Below, piece by piece: positions 1-8,991 of a stretch of DNA of 49,799 nucleotides. The position numbers and the translations under genes were made by a program. Source of the DNA: Desulfuromonas sp. (GTDB lineage Bacteria > Desulfobacterota > Desulfuromonadia > Desulfuromonadales > Desulfuromonadaceae). The first letter of the stretch is position 1. Every line of letters begins with the position of its first letter. Below the pieces are notes generated by a model, which saw only the letters and a program-made list of their open reading frames with translations, was not told the origin of the DNA and did not search any database. Where the stretch lies: positions 1-49,799 of the forward strand of contig PKUE01000076.1 in the NCBI GenBank assembly GCA_002869685.1, read 5' to 3'.

Positions 1-845
1 ACTAGCAACGTTGCCGAGGTGACAGCCGACGAGACCACAACTTTTTTGATGTCACGGACTTTCATGTCACGGTGGATGGCCAGTTCGACGATAAAGGCGT
101 ACACACACGCCACAATGGCAGCTTCGTTGGCCGTGAAGATACCGGAATAGATGCCGCCAAAAATGATGACTGGCAGCAGCAATGCCCAGATGCTTTTGCG
201 TAATACTGCAACAACTTCTTTGAAGGTCGGGCGCGGGCGTTGTTGCATCCCATGGCGGCGACAGGCCCACCAGGCGTAAAGAGACATGGCCGCCATGATC
301 AGAAAACCGGGGATGAAGCCGGTGAGAAACAGTGCTTCAAGTGAGTCGGTGGTGATCATCGCATAGAGAATCATGGCGATGGAGGGCGGTATGATGACGC
401 CGAGAATCGGTGCGGTGGTCATGACGCCAATGCTGAAACGCTCGTCATAGTTGTGCTCAATCAGAGCCGGAATCATAAAGCCGCCGATGGCAACGACCGT
501 CGCCACGGTTGAGCCGGAAATCGCCCCGAAGAATCCGCAGGCAAGAATGCCCGCCATGGCCAGACCGCCGGGAAGAAATCCCACCAGAACATCGGCTGTT
601 TTGATCAGTTTTTCAACAATACTGCCGGTGGTCATGATGTTGCCGCACAACACGAAAAACAACACGACGATCAGGGCAAATTTGTCCATGCTGCGATAGA
701 GGATTTCGATAACGATTTGCGGATCGATGCCGACGATCAGGGTCAGTCCCGCCAGTCCGGTAAAAAACAGGGCCATGAATACCGGCACGGTGGCTGCCAT
801 TGAGCCAAGTAGCAAAGCCATAATCAGCAGCTGTGTGCTATCCAT
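1..845 (-). CDS. dctM: TRAP transporter large permease DctM (3' end missing)
   Basis: Large membrane subunit of a tripartite ATP-independent periplasmic transporter, the ion-coupled translocation channel for a carboxylate handed over by the DctP protein. The frame stays open from the ATG at 845 to base 1 (about 281 residues of a family usually near 425), so the C-terminus lies outside the window. The product is hydrophobic throughout, with family-typical stretches such as GFFGAISGSTVATVVAIG and TAPILGVIIPPSIAMILYA. A GGAGG ribosome site lies just upstream of the start, and the first eight bases overlap the end of dctQ, so the two are probably translationally coupled. Family assignment is firm; the substrate (C4-dicarboxylate or another organic acid) is inferred. 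Confidence 0.93.
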   Translation of the reverse strand, partial: MDSTQLLIMALLLGSMAATVPVFMALFFTGLAGLTLIVGIDPQIVIEILYRSMDKFALIVVLFFVLCGNIMTTGSIVEKLIKTADVLVGFLPGGLAMAGILACGFFGAISGSTVATVVAIGGFMIPALIEHNYDERFSIGVMTTAPILGVIIPPSIAMILYAMITTDSLEALFLTGFIPGFLIMAAMSLYAWWACRRHGMQQRPRPTFKEVVAVLRKSIWALLLPVIIFGGIYSGIFTANEAAIVACVYAFIVELAIHRDMKVRDIKKVVVSSAVTSATLL

Positions 846-1359
846 TGTTTGCCTCCTGCTTTGCTTCTTCCGGTTCAGTTGGGCAAAGATCCTCACACAG
901 CAGAATGACTGTGCGGATAAACATCATGGCGCCGACAATTGGCAGGATCGCATAGAAATACCACTCGGGAATCTGCAGGGTTGCCGTGGTGGCAAACTCA
1001 TCAGCAAAAACTTCACAGGTCATTTTCCAGCCCAGCCAGGTCAGGAATGATGAGAAGACCAGTACAGACAGATGGTTGATAATGTTGAAAAACTTACGCG
1101 ACACCGGAATGATTTGTGGAAGGGCGTCAATGCGGATCAATGCCCGCTGCTTGATGGCGGCGCTGCAGCCGATATAGGTGCAGAAGAAGATGGCTTTTCG
1201 CACCACTTCATCTGACCAGTAGAGGCTGATATCGGTTGTCTTGCGCAGTATGATGTTGACCAGGCCGGATGTCAGGGCGACACCGACGACCAGAACCAGC
1301 GACCAGTCTTCGACGAAGGAAAACGTAGCATCGATTCGGCGGAAAATTTTTTTCAGCAT
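838..1359 (-). CDS. dctQ: TRAP transporter small permease DctQ
   Basis: Small membrane subunit of the TRAP transporter, about 173 residues with four predicted membrane helices, which joins DctM in the inner membrane. I chose the ATG at 1359 (MLKKIFRRIDATFSFVEDWS), which has a GGGACGG stretch upstream and gives the normal family length. The frame stays open further upstream, but a longer start would run through the intercistronic hairpin at 1406-1433 and into dctP. A conserved-looking central segment, YWSDEVVRKAIFFCTYIG, fits DctQ proteins, which carry a W-x-E/D-E-x-x-R motif here. The C-terminus is acidic and hydrophilic (PTEPEEAKQEANNG). It overlaps dctM by 8 bases. Confidence 0.9.
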   Translation of the reverse strand: MLKKIFRRIDATFSFVEDWSLVLVVGVALTSGLVNIILRKTTDISLYWSDEVVRKAIFFCTYIGCSAAIKQRALIRIDALPQIIPVSRKFFNIINHLSVLVFSSFLTWLGWKMTCEVFADEFATTATLQIPEWYFYAILPIVGAMMFIRTVILLCEDLCPTEPEEAKQEANNG

Positions 1360-1401
1360 AAAACCGTCCCGCAGCATTGGGGGTGAGAGGGCAAGCGCAA
1401 C

Positions 1402-1433
1402 AAAAAACGGCCGGAGGGTGTCCTCCGGCCGTT
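1402..1433 (-). terminator. Intercistronic hairpin terminator between dctP1 and dctQ
   Basis: Perfect 12-bp GC-rich inverted repeat (1406-1417 with 1422-1433) around a four-base loop. Read on the minus strand it is followed by a run of T (TTTTTTG). It lies between the binding-protein gene and the two permease genes of one operon. It therefore probably acts as a partial terminator or 3' stabiliser that keeps DctP more abundant than DctQM. That arrangement is common in binding-protein transporters; the partial read-through is inference. Confidence 0.85.
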
Positions 1434-1459
1434 GGGCTGTTCGTAAGGCGTTGCTGGAT

Positions 1460-2494
1460 TTATTCAGCCAGGCGGGCTCGAACAGTGGCCAGATAGTCTG
1501 CGCCAATCTTTTCTTCCCACCTTTTATACACAGGTGCTGCCAAATCGACAAGGTTTTGCTTCTGTTCCGGTGTTAAAGCATAGAACGTGACACCAGAGGC
1601 TTTCGCTGCAGCAATCTGTGCTTCCTGCTGGGCGCGGGTGCGCTGGCGAGCTTTGGCGCTTTCTTCAGCGACAACCTTCAGAAACGTTGCGCGCAGGTCT
1701 TCCGGCAGTTTCTGCAACCAGCGCTCATTGATCATGTGGATGAACAATCCCTGGGCATAGTTGACTTCGGTGAAGTATTTGGCGATCTCAAATTTCTTGG
1801 TGATGTTGCACACCGTTGGGGTGTGGTCGAGACCTGTGATGACCCCGGTTTGCAGAGCCTGCGGCACATCGGGCCAGGGCAGTGCGGTAAATTTAAGGTT
1901 CCAGGCTTTATAGATGTCGGCGTTGACCGGTGCCTGAGCGATACGGAAGATGATGTCCTTGGCTTCATCCATGTTGGTGACCGGCTTGGTGGTCGCCCAG
2001 CCGTAAGTGCCGTAACCCGTGATATCGAGAACGCGGACTTTCTGTGACAGGCCGCATTTGCTGAACGGCTCAAACAGTTCCGGTGTTTCACGGAATTTGT
2101 CCAGTTTTTCGAAGGTGTCAATGACGTAGGGCAGATTGACGATGCCCAGTTTTGGCGCCAGGTTGGCTGCAGCAACGGATGAAGACATCATGCCTTGAAT
2201 GGCACCCATTTTGAGCTTGCGCAGCACATCTTTTTCACCACCCAGCTGTGACAACGGGCGGAAGTCGACATAGATACGGCCGTTGGTTTCTTTCCAAACC
2301 CGGTCGCGGATGCTGTAGCCCACACCGACACCTTCGATCGCGGGATGAGAGACATTAGAGAGTAGATAAGTGTATTCGGCGCTGGAAGGGTCAAAGTCGG
2401 GCTTCCATTTGGCCAATGGGTTGCTATCCGCTGCGAAAACAGCACTGGGCAGCAGGACGAGTAACAGCAGGGTCAGCAAACGCTTTAAAGTCAT
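1460..2494 (-). CDS. dctP: TRAP transporter substrate-binding protein DctP, copy 1
   Basis: Periplasmic binding protein of a TRAP transporter, 344 residues. It has a clear Sec signal peptide (MTLKRLLTLLLLVLLPSAVFA, cut after AFA). The conserved arginine that binds the carboxylate of TRAP ligands is probably the R in FRIAQAPVN, and the signature PWPDVPQALQTGV follows. The start has an AGGGGAG ribosome site. It lies directly upstream of dctQM and downstream of a second, similar DctP gene (2723-3760). By eye the two mature proteins are about two thirds identical, sharing for instance VGYSIRDR and GEKDV. The ligand is unknown; C4-dicarboxylates are the likeliest class given frdCAB nearby. Confidence 0.93.
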   Translation of the reverse strand: MTLKRLLTLLLLVLLPSAVFAADSNPLAKWKPDFDPSSAEYTYLLSNVSHPAIEGVGVGYSIRDRVWKETNGRIYVDFRPLSQLGGEKDVLRKLKMGAIQGMMSSSVAAANLAPKLGIVNLPYVIDTFEKLDKFRETPELFEPFSKCGLSQKVRVLDITGYGTYGWATTKPVTNMDEAKDIIFRIAQAPVNADIYKAWNLKFTALPWPDVPQALQTGVITGLDHTPTVCNITKKFEIAKYFTEVNYAQGLFIHMINERWLQKLPEDLRATFLKVVAEESAKARQRTRAQQEAQIAAAKASGVTFYALTPEQKQNLVDLAAPVYKRWEEKIGADYLATVRARLAE

Positions 2495-2574
2495 AGATCG
2501 GTCTCCCCTTTGAGCTTTTAGAAAAAAATTACAGATATGGTTTTGGCTATCTTGGCAATTTAACGTGCATTTTT

Positions 2575-2602
2575 TCTATACTAAGTCTGTATGCTCTCGC
2601 AA
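2575..2602 (-). promoter_or_regulatory. Possible sigma70 promoter for dctP1-dctQM
   Basis: On the minus strand TTGCGA and TATAGA are separated by 16 bases, about 80 bases upstream of the dctP1 ATG and downstream of the terminator that closes dctP2. Each hexamer matches four of six consensus bases, so this is a weak call. It would let the operon be transcribed independently of dctP2. Confidence 0.35.
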
Positions 2603-2655
2603 CGTAAACGGAAGACAATGCGTGCTTTTTTGTTGTGGCGAAATATAAGTTTGAC

Positions 2656-2699
2656 AATAAAAAACACCACAACCGACTTAGGTTGTGGTGTTTTTTATT
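2656..2699 (-). terminator. Strong terminator after dctP2
   Basis: A 19-bp perfect inverted repeat (2656-2674 with 2681-2699) with a six-base loop and A/T runs on both sides, so it can work in both directions. It follows the stop codon of dctP2 by about 25 bases and should separate dctP2 from dctP1-dctQM. Confidence 0.92.
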
Positions 2700-2722
2700 A
2701 AGGCCAGAAATGGTTTAGATCG

Positions 2723-3760
2723 TTACTGAAGGGCTTGCTGGACTTTTTTCAGGTAGTCAGCGCCGATTTTTTCGCCCCACTTGTCGTAGACCTGCTGTGC
2801 TTTGGTTTTTAAGGTGAGACGATCGCTCTCGCTCAGAGTGAAGAACTGTACGCCCTCTTTTTTAGCCTGCTCGATCTGTTCCGCTTGTTGCAGGTCGGTT
2901 TGCTTACGGGCAATGGCACTCTCCTCGCGGACAACATTGAGAAAGATGGTGCGCAGGTCCTCCGGCAGCTTATCCAGCCAGTGCTTGTTGACCATGTGAA
3001 TGTACAGCCCCTGAGTGTAGTGCAGATCCGTGAAGTACTTTGCCACATCGAACTTTTTGGTGATGCTGCAAACCATGGGGGTATGATCCAGTCCGTCGAT
3101 GACGCCCGTCTGCAATGCCTGCGGGACATCCGGCCAGGGCAAGACCGTGAATTTAAGCCCCCATGCCAGATAGTTGTCTTTGTTTACCGGTGCCTGGGCA
3201 ATGCGGAAATTAACTTTTTTGGCGTCTTCCAGAGAACGGACGGGTGTTGTGGTTGCCCAGCCGTAACTGCCGTAACCGGTAAAGTCGATCACTTTAATCC
3301 CTGAACGGCTGGCGGCATTACTGAAGTAATCAAATAATTCAGGCGTATTGCGGAATTTCTCCAACTTTTCACTGCTGTCAAAAATAAACGGCAGATTGAC
3401 GATGCCAAGCTTGGGTGCGACATTGGCTGCCATGACTGATGAGCAGAGCATGCCCTGAATGGCACCCATTTTCAGTTTGCGGACCACATCTTTTTCCCCC
3501 CCCAGTTGTGCCAGTGGGCGGAAATCAACGTAAAGGCGGCCATGACTTTCCTCCCAGATCCGGTCGCGGATGCTGTAGCCCACTCCGATCCCGGCGATGG
3601 CCGGATGGTCAACGTTGGATAAGATATAGGTATATTCAGCACCCGAGGGGTCAAATGCCGGTTTCCAATTTTCAAGAATGCTTAAATCGCGGCCAAATAC
3701 CGGCAGGCTGAGTAGGCAGAAAACGGCGGCCAGTGCGAAAATGGATGTCAGTTTCTTCAT
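2723..3760 (-). CDS. dctP: TRAP transporter substrate-binding protein DctP, copy 2
   Basis: Second periplasmic DctP protein, 345 residues, with signal peptide MKKLTSIFALAAVFCLLSLP and cleavage near VFG. It keeps the same landmarks as copy 1: VGYSIRDR, QLGGEKDV, the NFRIAQAP arginine and PWPDVPQALQTGV. The N-terminal segment AEYTYILSNVDHPAI is also shared and seems specific to this pair. No permease genes follow before the strong terminator, so it is a stand-alone binding protein that may feed the DctQM of the next operon or widen its ligand range. The start has GGAGAG upstream. The duplication looks old, because the copies differ throughout rather than in blocks. Confidence 0.92.
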   Translation of the reverse strand: MKKLTSIFALAAVFCLLSLPVFGRDLSILENWKPAFDPSGAEYTYILSNVDHPAIAGIGVGYSIRDRIWEESHGRLYVDFRPLAQLGGEKDVVRKLKMGAIQGMLCSSVMAANVAPKLGIVNLPFIFDSSEKLEKFRNTPELFDYFSNAASRSGIKVIDFTGYGSYGWATTTPVRSLEDAKKVNFRIAQAPVNKDNYLAWGLKFTVLPWPDVPQALQTGVIDGLDHTPMVCSITKKFDVAKYFTDLHYTQGLYIHMVNKHWLDKLPEDLRTIFLNVVREESAIARKQTDLQQAEQIEQAKKEGVQFFTLSESDRLTLKTKAQQVYDKWGEKIGADYLKKVQQALQ

Positions 3761-4032
3761 GGTTCACTCTCCAGAATTATAAAGTATCTGCAAAATCGAA
3801 CGTCGTTATCGATTCTATAAATAGCCACCCTAGCGGCAGAAAAATGGCGCGGTCAAGCTATTTTTTTGTCACTGTGCTTTTCTAAGATTTCTGCTAGGCA
3901 AATGAGGGCTCTAAGGGTATAAATAAAAAAGAGAATTTTAGTCCGGCTTTGTCATTGGGTCGGATTTGCCCCGCCGTTTTAATGTCACTCTTTTTAGACA
4001 TGATGATGAAACCCTAAGTGAACGAGGATGTC

Positions 4033-5007
4033 ATGGCTCAAGCAACGCCGCAGGAAAAGCAGGGGATATTACTGGAAGCAGGTACCAATGAGTTTGAGAT
4101 ACTTGAGTACTACTTGTTTGATCAATCGTTTGGCATCAACGTTCACAAGCTCAGGGAGATTGTTCCTTTTTGTCGTGAGGAGTTGACGACCCTGCCAGAC
4201 AGCCATCCCTCCCTGCTTGGGACGTTGCTGTTGCGTGGTGACACGATTCCGCTGGTCAATCTGGCTGAACATATCGGTAAAGCTCTTGATCCGGCGAAGC
4301 TTCTTGCTGCGTCGGAAAGTGGCGTTCAAACGCGGCAGGTCGTCTTGGTCTGTGAATTCAATGATGAGGTTATCTCTTTTCTCGTTGATGGTGTTGATCA
4401 GATTCACCGGTTGTCGTGGTCGCAGGTCAAGCCGATGGATCAGTTTTTTGATACCTATCGTCCCCGCTTTACCGGAACGGTTACTGTCGCAGACCGGGAT
4501 ATTCTGATTGTCGATATGGAACATATCGCCTATGAGATTTTTGGCGATGGTCAGCATTACGCGGGCAGCGATGAAGATGCAATTGCAGCCGATGGTCCGG
4601 AGCGCAAAGCGAATCGCGGGGACGTTAAGCTGTTTTTCGCAGAGGATTCGGCGATTATCCGTCAAGGAATCATGCGTGTTCTGAAACATGCCGGCTATGA
4701 AAAAGCGCAGAGCTACGGCGATGGTTTGGCCTGCTGGAATGCTGTGCTTGAGGCGCGGGAGGAGGGAGAACTGCCCGCTCTGATTGTCTCAGATATTGAG
4801 ATGCCGGAACTCGATGGCTTGGCTCTGTGCCGTCGGATCAAAGAAGACCAGGTGTTGCGACAGATCAAAGTGGTCATGTATTCCAGTCTGATCAATGAAA
4901 ACACATCGCACAAATGTGTGGAAGTCGGAGCCGATGATTTTACCAGCAAGCCGGATGTTACAAAAGTCGTTGCTCTGGTGGATAAGTTCTGCCTGATCGA
5001 AGAATAA
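4033..5007 (+). CDS. cheV: Chemotaxis coupling protein CheV (CheW domain plus receiver)
   Basis: CheV joins chemoreceptors to CheA through a CheW-like domain (about residues 20-165) and carries a C-terminal receiver domain (about 195-320) that CheA can phosphorylate, giving adaptation. Visible receiver residues are the acidic pair in FAEDSAIIRQ, the phospho-acceptor Asp254 in VSDIEMP and the lysine in TSKPD. I start at the ATG at 4033, which has GAGG five bases upstream; an in-frame GTG at 4018 has no ribosome site. The gene stands alone, divergent from dctP2 across about 270 bases and closed by a terminator, far from the main che operon (24458-34366). Confidence 0.93.
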   Translation: MAQATPQEKQGILLEAGTNEFEILEYYLFDQSFGINVHKLREIVPFCREELTTLPDSHPSLLGTLLLRGDTIPLVNLAEHIGKALDPAKLLAASESGVQTRQVVLVCEFNDEVISFLVDGVDQIHRLSWSQVKPMDQFFDTYRPRFTGTVTVADRDILIVDMEHIAYEIFGDGQHYAGSDEDAIAADGPERKANRGDVKLFFAEDSAIIRQGIMRVLKHAGYEKAQSYGDGLACWNAVLEAREEGELPALIVSDIEMPELDGLALCRRIKEDQVLRQIKVVMYSSLINENTSHKCVEVGADDFTSKPDVTKVVALVDKFCLIEE

Positions 5008-5017
5008 TGTAAACCTT

Positions 5018-5054
5018 AAGCCCCTTTTTACACCAAGAAAGGGGCTTTGTTTTG
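5018..5054 (+). terminator. Terminator after cheV
   Basis: Stem AAGCCCCTTT (5018-5027) pairs with AAAGGGGCTT (5038-5047) and is followed by a T-rich stretch. It starts about ten bases after the cheV stop codon. Confidence 0.85.
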
Positions 5055-5152
5055 TTCTACACATATGATATTTTATATATATTGATTTTGACTGTTGAAG
5101 ATTATTGTGGTAAACATTTAGCGGAAGTTAACCGCTGATTCAGGAGCTCGCT

Positions 5153-8100
5153 ATGAAACTCGCCCTTACCCAGTTTAGCCTTAAACGGCCATGGCTGATC
5201 ATTATAAGTGTTATCGCTCTTGTTGTTGCTTTTGCCGTGCAATTTCCGTCGGTCAGTTTTGATAATGACCCGGAGAATATGCTCTCCCCCCATGAGCCGG
5301 TGAGGATTTTTCACCATGAGGTAAAAGATCGTTACGCACTGTATGATTTCGTCATTGTCGGCGTGGTGAACGAGGTGAATCCGAACGGTGTCTTCAATGT
5401 CGAAACATTGAATCGTGTTGATCATCTGACCCAGCAACTCTTACATCTGCAGAAAAACAGTGACGGTCTGCCAGAAATCGTGATTCCGGCTCGTGCCGAT
5501 CAACCGGAGCAGCGAACCGTTTACGACTTGTCGCCGCAGGCCTGGTGGCCCCGCCTGTTGGGCAAAGTGTTCAATCACAATCCGAACGATCTGTTTGATG
5601 ATCAGGGGAACAGCGTCATTGTCGAACGGGAGATGATGGCTCCCAGTGTGGTCGATAATATCAAGCAGGCTGACCTGGGTTCGCTGAAGCTGGAATATCT
5701 GATGGAAAATCCTCCCCAGACCGAGGAGGAAGCCAGAGCAATTGCTGAAGACGCCATGGGTAATCCCCTCTATCGGGGGACATTGGTTTCGGAAGACCGC
5801 CGCGCAGTGTGTTTATATATCCCGATTATTGCCAAGCCCTACAGCTATAATGTCGCGACCCTGGTCCATAAACTGACAGCGGATTGGCCGCAGGAAGATC
5901 AGGTGCTGATCACCGGCTTACCGGTGGCGGAAGATACTTTTGGTGTTGAGATGCTGGTGCAGATGGCTACGTCTGCTCCCCTTGCCGGGCTGGCAATCTT
6001 TCTGCTGATGTGGCTCTTTTTCCGCAATGCATCATTGATCATTGCGCCGATGCTTGTGGCGATAGTCAGTGTTGTCTGCGCGATGGGATTGCTGATCGGT
6101 CTTGGCTACGATGTTCACATCATGAGTTCTATGATCGCCATCTTCCTCATGCCGATTGCCGTGGCGGACTCGGTGCACATTCTTAGCGAGTTCTACGACA
6201 GTTATCACCGGTTTGGTAACAAAAAAGACACCATCTACTATGTTATCAGCCATCTGTTCAAGCCGATGCTTTATACCAGTTTGACGACGATTGCCGGCTT
6301 TGGTTCGCTGGCGTTTACGCCGATCCCTCCCGTCGAAGTGTTCGGCTTCCATGTCGCTTTTGGCGTTGCGGTCGCCTGGGTGCTGAGCATGACCTTTATC
6401 CCCGCCTACATCATGGTGATGATTCCAGAGGAAAAGTTGGCCAGGGCTCATCTCGAACAGCCCCATGGGGAATCAACGAGTGTGTTGTCACCGTTATTGG
6501 CCGGTATGGGCCGGTTGAGTTTCAGCCATGGCCGCTCGGTACTGATTGTTACCGTGCTCCTTTTAGCCGGTGCCGGTTACGGGATATCGACGATCAATGT
6601 CAACGACAATCCGGTGAAGTGGTTTACCCGTGGACATGACATTCGGGTGGCGGATGAGATTCTCAATCATCACTTTGGCGGGACCTATACCGCCTATCTG
6701 ACCTTTGCCGAGGTGCGACCCGATGCGTGTAATCGTGAGCAGAAGCGGGAACTGGTGCGCCAACGGGTCGAAGAGCGTTTCGGGACTCAATTCCCACAGG
6801 GGGTGGCCCGTATCAAGGCCAAACTCGCAGAGTTGAAAGTCAATCAGCACACCGTTGCCGGTTGTGATGTGCATAAATGTTTCCATGAACTGTTCCTTGA
6901 AGCGCAGCAGATTGACACCCAGATTATGGCAGGCTGGAATCAGCTGGCCGACGAAATCAATTACATGAATCCTGATGGCCTCACCCGGGAAAAATTGGCT
7001 GCAAATCTGCAACCGATGGCAGACCAAGTGGGTAAAGAGTTGGCCATTGTCCTTGATCGTTTGCCTGCGGGCGATGAACTTCAAGGGTATCCGTTGATGG
7101 ATGCCGCGCTGCAGATCTGTGATGAACATACCCGCAAGTCGTTTGCCTCCTATATTTTGGAACTGGAAGCGGAAGTTTCCGCACCTCCTTTCAAACAGCC
7201 TGAAATGTTGCGCTATATTGAAGGATTACAGCAGGCCCTGGCGGATGGTGGCTTGGTGGGTAAAAGCACGTCAGCGGTTGATGCCTTGAAAAAAGCGGCA
7301 TACGAACTGAGTTATGTGGCGCCGCCATCTGATGCAGATAGCACGGAAGTCGCGAGCTACCAGCAGCGGAATCAGACGAATTTCTCAGTTCCTGAAACGG
7401 CTTCAGCGGTAGGGCAGGTTTTTGTCCAGCTGGAAGGGATGAAGAAAAAAGACAGCCTGTTTCATATGGTGACGCGGGATTATCGGGAAGCCAACGTGTG
7501 GATTCAGCTGAAAAGTGGTGACAACAAGGATATGGAGCAGGTTGTCGCGCAGGTGGAAGACTATATGCAGAACAATCCCCCACCCGTACCATTGAAAAAT
7601 CGCTGGGCCGGTCTGACCTATCTGAATGTGGTGTGGCAGGACAAAATGGTCAACGGCATGTTGTCGTCACTGGCCGGAAGTTTTGTTGTCGTTCTGGTGA
7701 TGATGGTGTTGCTGTTCCGTTCTGTGGTCTGGGGTGTTTTGGCCATGGTTCCCCTCACCGTGACCATCAGTTTAATCTACGGCCTGATTGGTTTGGCGGG
7801 CAAAGACTATGATATGCCGGTAGCAGTGCTGTCGTCTTTGACGTTGGGACTGAGTGTTGATTTTGCCATCCACTTTTTGCAGCGGGCCCGTGAGTTGTAT
7901 CGGAAAAGTGGTGATTGGCCGGAATCGTGTAAAGCGATGTTTAAAGAGCCAGCCCGGGCGATTACGCGTAATGCTATTACTATTTCAGTTGGGTTTACCC
8001 CCTTGCTGCTGGCACCATTAGTGCCGTATAAAACGGTCGGATTTTTCCTGGCAACGATTATGGCCGTATCGTGGCTGGCGTCACTGGTTATTTTGCCAGC

Positions 8101-8161
8101 GCTGCTGACGGTATTCAAAGGGATCGTGTTTCGAGAAGATGTTCTCGATGAAGATGTATGA
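5153..8161 (+). CDS. RND-superfamily (MMPL/HpnN-type) transporter
   Basis: Inner-membrane RND transporter of 1002 residues. It has the duplicated layout of one helix, a large periplasmic loop, then a block of helices, at about residues 14-31 and 270-430, and again at about 465-485 and 825-990. The second block holds GLSVDFAIHFLQRARE, whose Asp is probably part of the proton relay. The first block has the matching PIAVADSVHILSEFYDSY. The second periplasmic loop (about 490-815) is unusually long, helical and carries four cysteines (526, 571, 576, 656) that could form disulfides. An AGGAG site precedes the ATG. The genes that follow encode a LolA-like protein and a beta-barrel, so export of lipids or other hydrophobic compounds is the likely role. 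Efflux of small molecules is the alternative. Confidence 0.88.
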   Translation: MKLALTQFSLKRPWLIIISVIALVVAFAVQFPSVSFDNDPENMLSPHEPVRIFHHEVKDRYALYDFVIVGVVNEVNPNGVFNVETLNRVDHLTQQLLHLQKNSDGLPEIVIPARADQPEQRTVYDLSPQAWWPRLLGKVFNHNPNDLFDDQGNSVIVEREMMAPSVVDNIKQADLGSLKLEYLMENPPQTEEEARAIAEDAMGNPLYRGTLVSEDRRAVCLYIPIIAKPYSYNVATLVHKLTADWPQEDQVLITGLPVAEDTFGVEMLVQMATSAPLAGLAIFLLMWLFFRNASLIIAPMLVAIVSVVCAMGLLIGLGYDVHIMSSMIAIFLMPIAVADSVHILSEFYDSYHRFGNKKDTIYYVISHLFKPMLYTSLTTIAGFGSLAFTPIPPVEVFGFHVAFGVAVAWVLSMTFIPAYIMVMIPEEKLARAHLEQPHGESTSVLSPLLAGMGRLSFSHGRSVLIVTVLLLAGAGYGISTINVNDNPVKWFTRGHDIRVADEILNHHFGGTYTAYLTFAEVRPDACNREQKRELVRQRVEERFGTQFPQGVARIKAKLAELKVNQHTVAGCDVHKCFHELFLEAQQIDTQIMAGWNQLADEINYMNPDGLTREKLAANLQPMADQVGKELAIVLDRLPAGDELQGYPLMDAALQICDEHTRKSFASYILELEAEVSAPPFKQPEMLRYIEGLQQALADGGLVGKSTSAVDALKKAAYELSYVAPPSDADSTEVASYQQRNQTNFSVPETASAVGQVFVQLEGMKKKDSLFHMVTRDYREANVWIQLKSGDNKDMEQVVAQVEDYMQNNPPPVPLKNRWAGLTYLNVVWQDKMVNGMLSSLAGSFVVVLVMMVLLFRSVVWGVLAMVPLTVTISLIYGLIGLAGKDYDMPVAVLSSLTLGLSVDFAIHFLQRARELYRKSGDWPESCKAMFKEPARAITRNAITISVGFTPLLLAPLVPYKTVGFFLATIMAVSWLASLVILPALLTVFKGIVFREDVLDEDV

Positions 8162-8185
8162 TCCATCCTTTTAAGGAGATAGGTT

Positions 8186-8968
8186 ATGAATGTTCTTCGT
8201 TTTAGCATAATAAGTTTGATGATGGTGATGTGGCTGACGCCGCTGGCACACGCCATGACCGCCGATGAAATTATTGATCAGGCCAATCAGGTGGCCTACT
8301 ACGCCGGTAATGACGGACGCGCAACCGTGAAGATGACGATTACCGCCAAAAATGGTGATAAACGGGTGCGAGAATTTGTCCAACTTCGTTTGAATGAAGC
8401 CAACGGTGACCAGAAATTTTACACCTATTTCAAGGCACCGGCCGATGTGTATAAAATGGCCTATCTGGTGTGGAAGAATATCGGTCGCGATGATGATCGC
8501 TGGTTATGGTTGCCGGCGCTGAATCTGAAAAAACGGATCGCACCGGGAGATAAGCGGACCAGCTTTGTCGGCTCAGATTTCCTTTACGAAGATGTTTCAG
8601 GGCGTAGTCCGGAAGAGGATGTGCATGCCCTGATTGAAGAGACCGATGCGGTTTATCGGATCGATAATATTCCTAAAGATCCAGGCTCGGTTGAATTCTC
8701 CCACTACGTGGTGGATATAGACAAGAAGCTGTTTCTGCCGCTCAATGCTCAATATTATGATCACAGTGGCAACCTTTACCGGGAGGTGGAAGCCATGAAG
8801 ATTGAGGAGATTCAGGGCTTTCCCACGGTGACAGTATCTGAGGCGCGCGATTTGGTTTCAGGCAGTAAGACACGCAACGAGTTCACGGCAGTCGAATACA
8901 ATATCGGTCTCAATAACCGGATCTTTACCGAACGGTTTTTGCGGCGCCCCCCACGCGAAGTACAGTAG
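8186..8968 (+). CDS. Periplasmic outer-membrane lipoprotein-sorting (LolA-like) protein
   Basis: A 260-residue exported protein with a signal peptide ending in LAHA. It belongs to the COG2834-like LolA/LolB-fold family often paired with MMPL transporters. Typical residues are DDRWLWLPALNLKKRI and SFVGSDFLYEDVSGR in the middle, and FTERFLRR near the end. Such proteins have a hydrophobic half-barrel that could ferry an acyl or lipid cargo through the periplasm. The start has an AAGGAG site and lies 24 bases after the RND gene, so the two are one transcription unit. It is distinct from canonical LolA, whose partners LolCDE are absent here; the cargo cannot be named from sequence. Confidence 0.85.
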   Translation: MNVLRFSIISLMMVMWLTPLAHAMTADEIIDQANQVAYYAGNDGRATVKMTITAKNGDKRVREFVQLRLNEANGDQKFYTYFKAPADVYKMAYLVWKNIGRDDDRWLWLPALNLKKRIAPGDKRTSFVGSDFLYEDVSGRSPEEDVHALIEETDAVYRIDNIPKDPGSVEFSHYVVDIDKKLFLPLNAQYYDHSGNLYREVEAMKIEEIQGFPTVTVSEARDLVSGSKTRNEFTAVEYNIGLNNRIFTERFLRRPPREVQ

Positions 8969-8991
8969 CGACAGGTAAATGCAGGTTCAAG

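Noticed and set aside
3842-3860. TGGCGCGGTCAAGC as a sigma54 promoter before cheV
   Set aside because: The -12 GC is one base off and TTGC is missing.
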